A stretch of DNA of 64,000 nt. It comes from an uncultured Chthonomonas sp. Its GTDB lineage: Bacteria; Armatimonadota; Chthonomonadetes; Chthonomonadales; Chthonomonadaceae. Where the stretch lies: NCBI GenBank assembly GCA_903859705.1, contig CAIONQ010000107.1, positions 1 through 64,000 of the forward strand, in the 5' to 3' direction. Under the pieces are notes generated by a model. That model did not search any database. It saw only the letters and a list, made by a program, of their open reading frames with translations, and had not been told where the DNA came from. Positions 62,841 through 64,000 of this stretch are shown in pieces (the first letter of the stretch is position 1; the number at the start of each line of letters is the position of its first letter). Position numbers and translations under genes: made by a program.

Positions 62841-64000
62841 CTATTTCAGAGGCTGATCGGGGTTAGGAACAGTTGCCTGATAGTCAAATGCGCCGCTCTT
62901 AACAGCGATCACAACGGCGGATTTGTCAGCGTTACGATCTTTGTTGATCGAGATGCTTCCGGTAACACCGTCATAGCTCTTAGTATCTGCCACTGCGTCT
63001 CTAATGTCTTTCTTATCGAGAGACTTTGCGCGCTTGATGGCATCAAAAAGGATTTTGGCGGCATCGTAGCCTAGGGCTGCCATGGTAGATGGTAGTTTCT
63101 CCATCTTTGCATCAGAGGCAAACTTTGTGGTGTAAGCCTTCACGAAGTCCTGAACAACCTTTTTGGGATCCTTGATAGACATATGGTCGGAGAAGTAGCA
63201 TCCGTCCATCGCCTTACCACCCAGTTCCAGCAACTGGCTATCGCTCCAGCCATCACCACCCAGCAACGGAACAGTAATTCCAAGTTCACGCGCCTGTTTG
63301 GCAATTGTGCTGGCATCTTTGTAGTAGCCAGGAACAAGAATTACTTCTGGATTAGCAGCCTTCAGCGCAGTGAGTTGGCCTCGGTAATCTGTATCTTTAT
63401 CGCTGTATGTCTGCTTTACAACGATGGTTCCACCGTACTTAGTGAAAGCCTTCTCAAACTCATCGCGGAAACCAGTGCTGTATGATTGGTCTTTGTTTGT
63501 GAAAATAGCTGCGCGCTTAGCCTTAAGGCCATCAATCGCGAAGCGGGCATCCACTGCTGCTTGATAGGAATCAAGGAAGCATACTCGGAAAATGTAGTCA
63601 CCAATCTTAGTAACCGCCACGTTTGTGGAGGATGGCGATATCATTGGTACGCCAGCCTTCTGGCAGATTTTCCCACCGGCAATACTACAGCTCGAAGCCA
63701 CTTCGCCCAGAATTGCAGATACGTGCTTCTGATCAATCAGGCGCTTAACTGCAGTTTCGGCATTTTCGGATTTGCTCTGGTCGTCTTCAAGCTCAATCTT
63801 GATCTTGTACTTCTTGCCATCGCGCTCTATACCGCCAGCAGCATTAATTTCGTCTACAGCAAGCCGAACGCCCGCGTCATTTTGGATGCCGAACGAGCTA
63901 TTGTCGCCCGTCATGCTTCCGTACTCGCCAATCAGAATAGTATCGCCGGATACAGCAGAGCCACCATCCGTTGCCTGATTGCCAGGAGCCGTTGATCCTG
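62841..64000 (-). CDS. livK: periplasmic amino acid-binding protein of the HAAT transporter (LivK-like), 5' end beyond the window
   Basis: The reading frame runs off the window edge: at least 385 residues, missing the signal peptide and start. The visible N-terminal part is a Gly/Ser/Thr linker (GSTAPGNQATDGGSAVSGD), as follows a lipobox in lipoprotein-type binding proteins, then TILIGEYGSMTGDNSSFG and the two-lobed Peripla_BP_6 fold (NDAGVRLAVDEINAAGGI, ISPSSTNVAVT, AALGYDAAKILFDAI). It captures a neutral or branched-chain amino acid for LivHMGF; the ligand is not predictable. Confidence 0.95.
   Translation of the reverse strand, partial: GSTAPGNQATDGGSAVSGDTILIGEYGSMTGDNSSFGIQNDAGVRLAVDEINAAGGIERDGKKYKIKIELEDDQSKSENAETAVKRLIDQKHVSAILGEVASSCSIAGGKICQKAGVPMISPSSTNVAVTKIGDYIFRVCFLDSYQAAVDARFAIDGLKAKRAAIFTNKDQSYSTGFRDEFEKAFTKYGGTIVVKQTYSDKDTDYRGQLTALKAANPEVILVPGYYKDASTIAKQARELGITVPLLGGDGWSDSQLLELGGKAMDGCYFSDHMSIKDPKKVVQDFVKAYTTKFASDAKMEKLPSTMAALGYDAAKILFDAIKRAKSLDKKDIRDAVADTKSYDGVTGSISINKDRNADKSAVVIAVKSGAFDYQATVPNPDQPLK

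Overview
This 64 kb window reads as the chromosome of a diderm (Gram-negative-type) heterotrophic bacterium with roughly balanced base composition. RND efflux pumps, a KdsC-like phosphatase, Hfq, periplasmic thioredoxin-like proteins and Tat or Sec signal peptides point to a two-membrane cell. Several genes fit a deep-branching Terrabacteria-like lineage better than a proteobacterium: a split glycine decarboxylase (gcvPA/gcvPB), a LipM-type octanoyltransferase, a DUF2993 (LmeA-like) protein and a DUF151 bifunctional nuclease beside rho. Armatimonadota is my best guess, as inference only. There is no plasmid, phage or insertion-sequence gene, and no CRISPR array.

Layout. 1-1084: a gene-free, repeat-rich stretch with a 106-bp tandem repeat. 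1085-9506 (+): two tandem RND permeases and one membrane-fusion protein, without an outer-membrane channel. 9679-16258 (+): an S41 peptidase, a TlpA-like thioredoxin, a cupin, mutL, an NTF2-like secreted protein and an SDR. 16259-19730 (-): moaA, tdk, an EF-hand protein and a small membrane protein. 19928-23676 (-): a small unknown protein, tRNA-Pro(TGG), proline dehydrogenase and a GH36-like glycosidase. 23890-28408 (+): a D-threonine aldolase/D-serine dehydratase-like enzyme, proS and a nitronate monooxygenase-like protein. 28499-39084 (-): a long directon whose likely order of transcription is MBL hydrolase, miaA, hfq, dapF, FGGY kinase, aspartylglucosaminidase-like hydrolase, selB, redoxin, DJ-1-like protein and RraA-like protein.

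39227-49697 (+): a KdsC-like phosphatase, a 5'-nucleotidase-like phosphoesterase, two overlapping polytopic glycosyltransferases with an unknown protein, then guaA, hpt, rho and a DUF151 nuclease. 50353-51594 (+): a secreted GH99-like protein. 51646-52331 (-): a small membrane protein and a stand-alone response regulator. 52482-64000 (-): one very tight directon, livK (cut by the window edge), livH, a livM-livG fusion, livF, a DUF2993 gene, gcvT, gcvH, gcvPA, gcvPB and lipM.

How the genes work together. The last directon joins an amino-acid importer of the HAAT family to the complete glycine cleavage T/H/P set and to the enzyme that starts lipoylation of GcvH. Its most unusual feature, and my best candidate for something undescribed, is that both LivH and the LivG half of the LivM-LivG fusion carry an extra insertion of about 70-75 residues. 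Each insertion holds two predicted membrane segments, and the one in LivG sits inside the ABC ATPase domain itself. Other oddities are a tandem RND pair in which the TM10 lysine is replaced by alanine in both copies, an adaptor with a 75-residue Gly/Lys/Ala tail, a MoaA with about 50 extra residues, an orphan selB, catalytic-residue losses in DJ-1-like and 5'-nucleotidase-like proteins, an opposite-strand terminator that lies inside a coding sequence, and frequent TTG/GTG starts.
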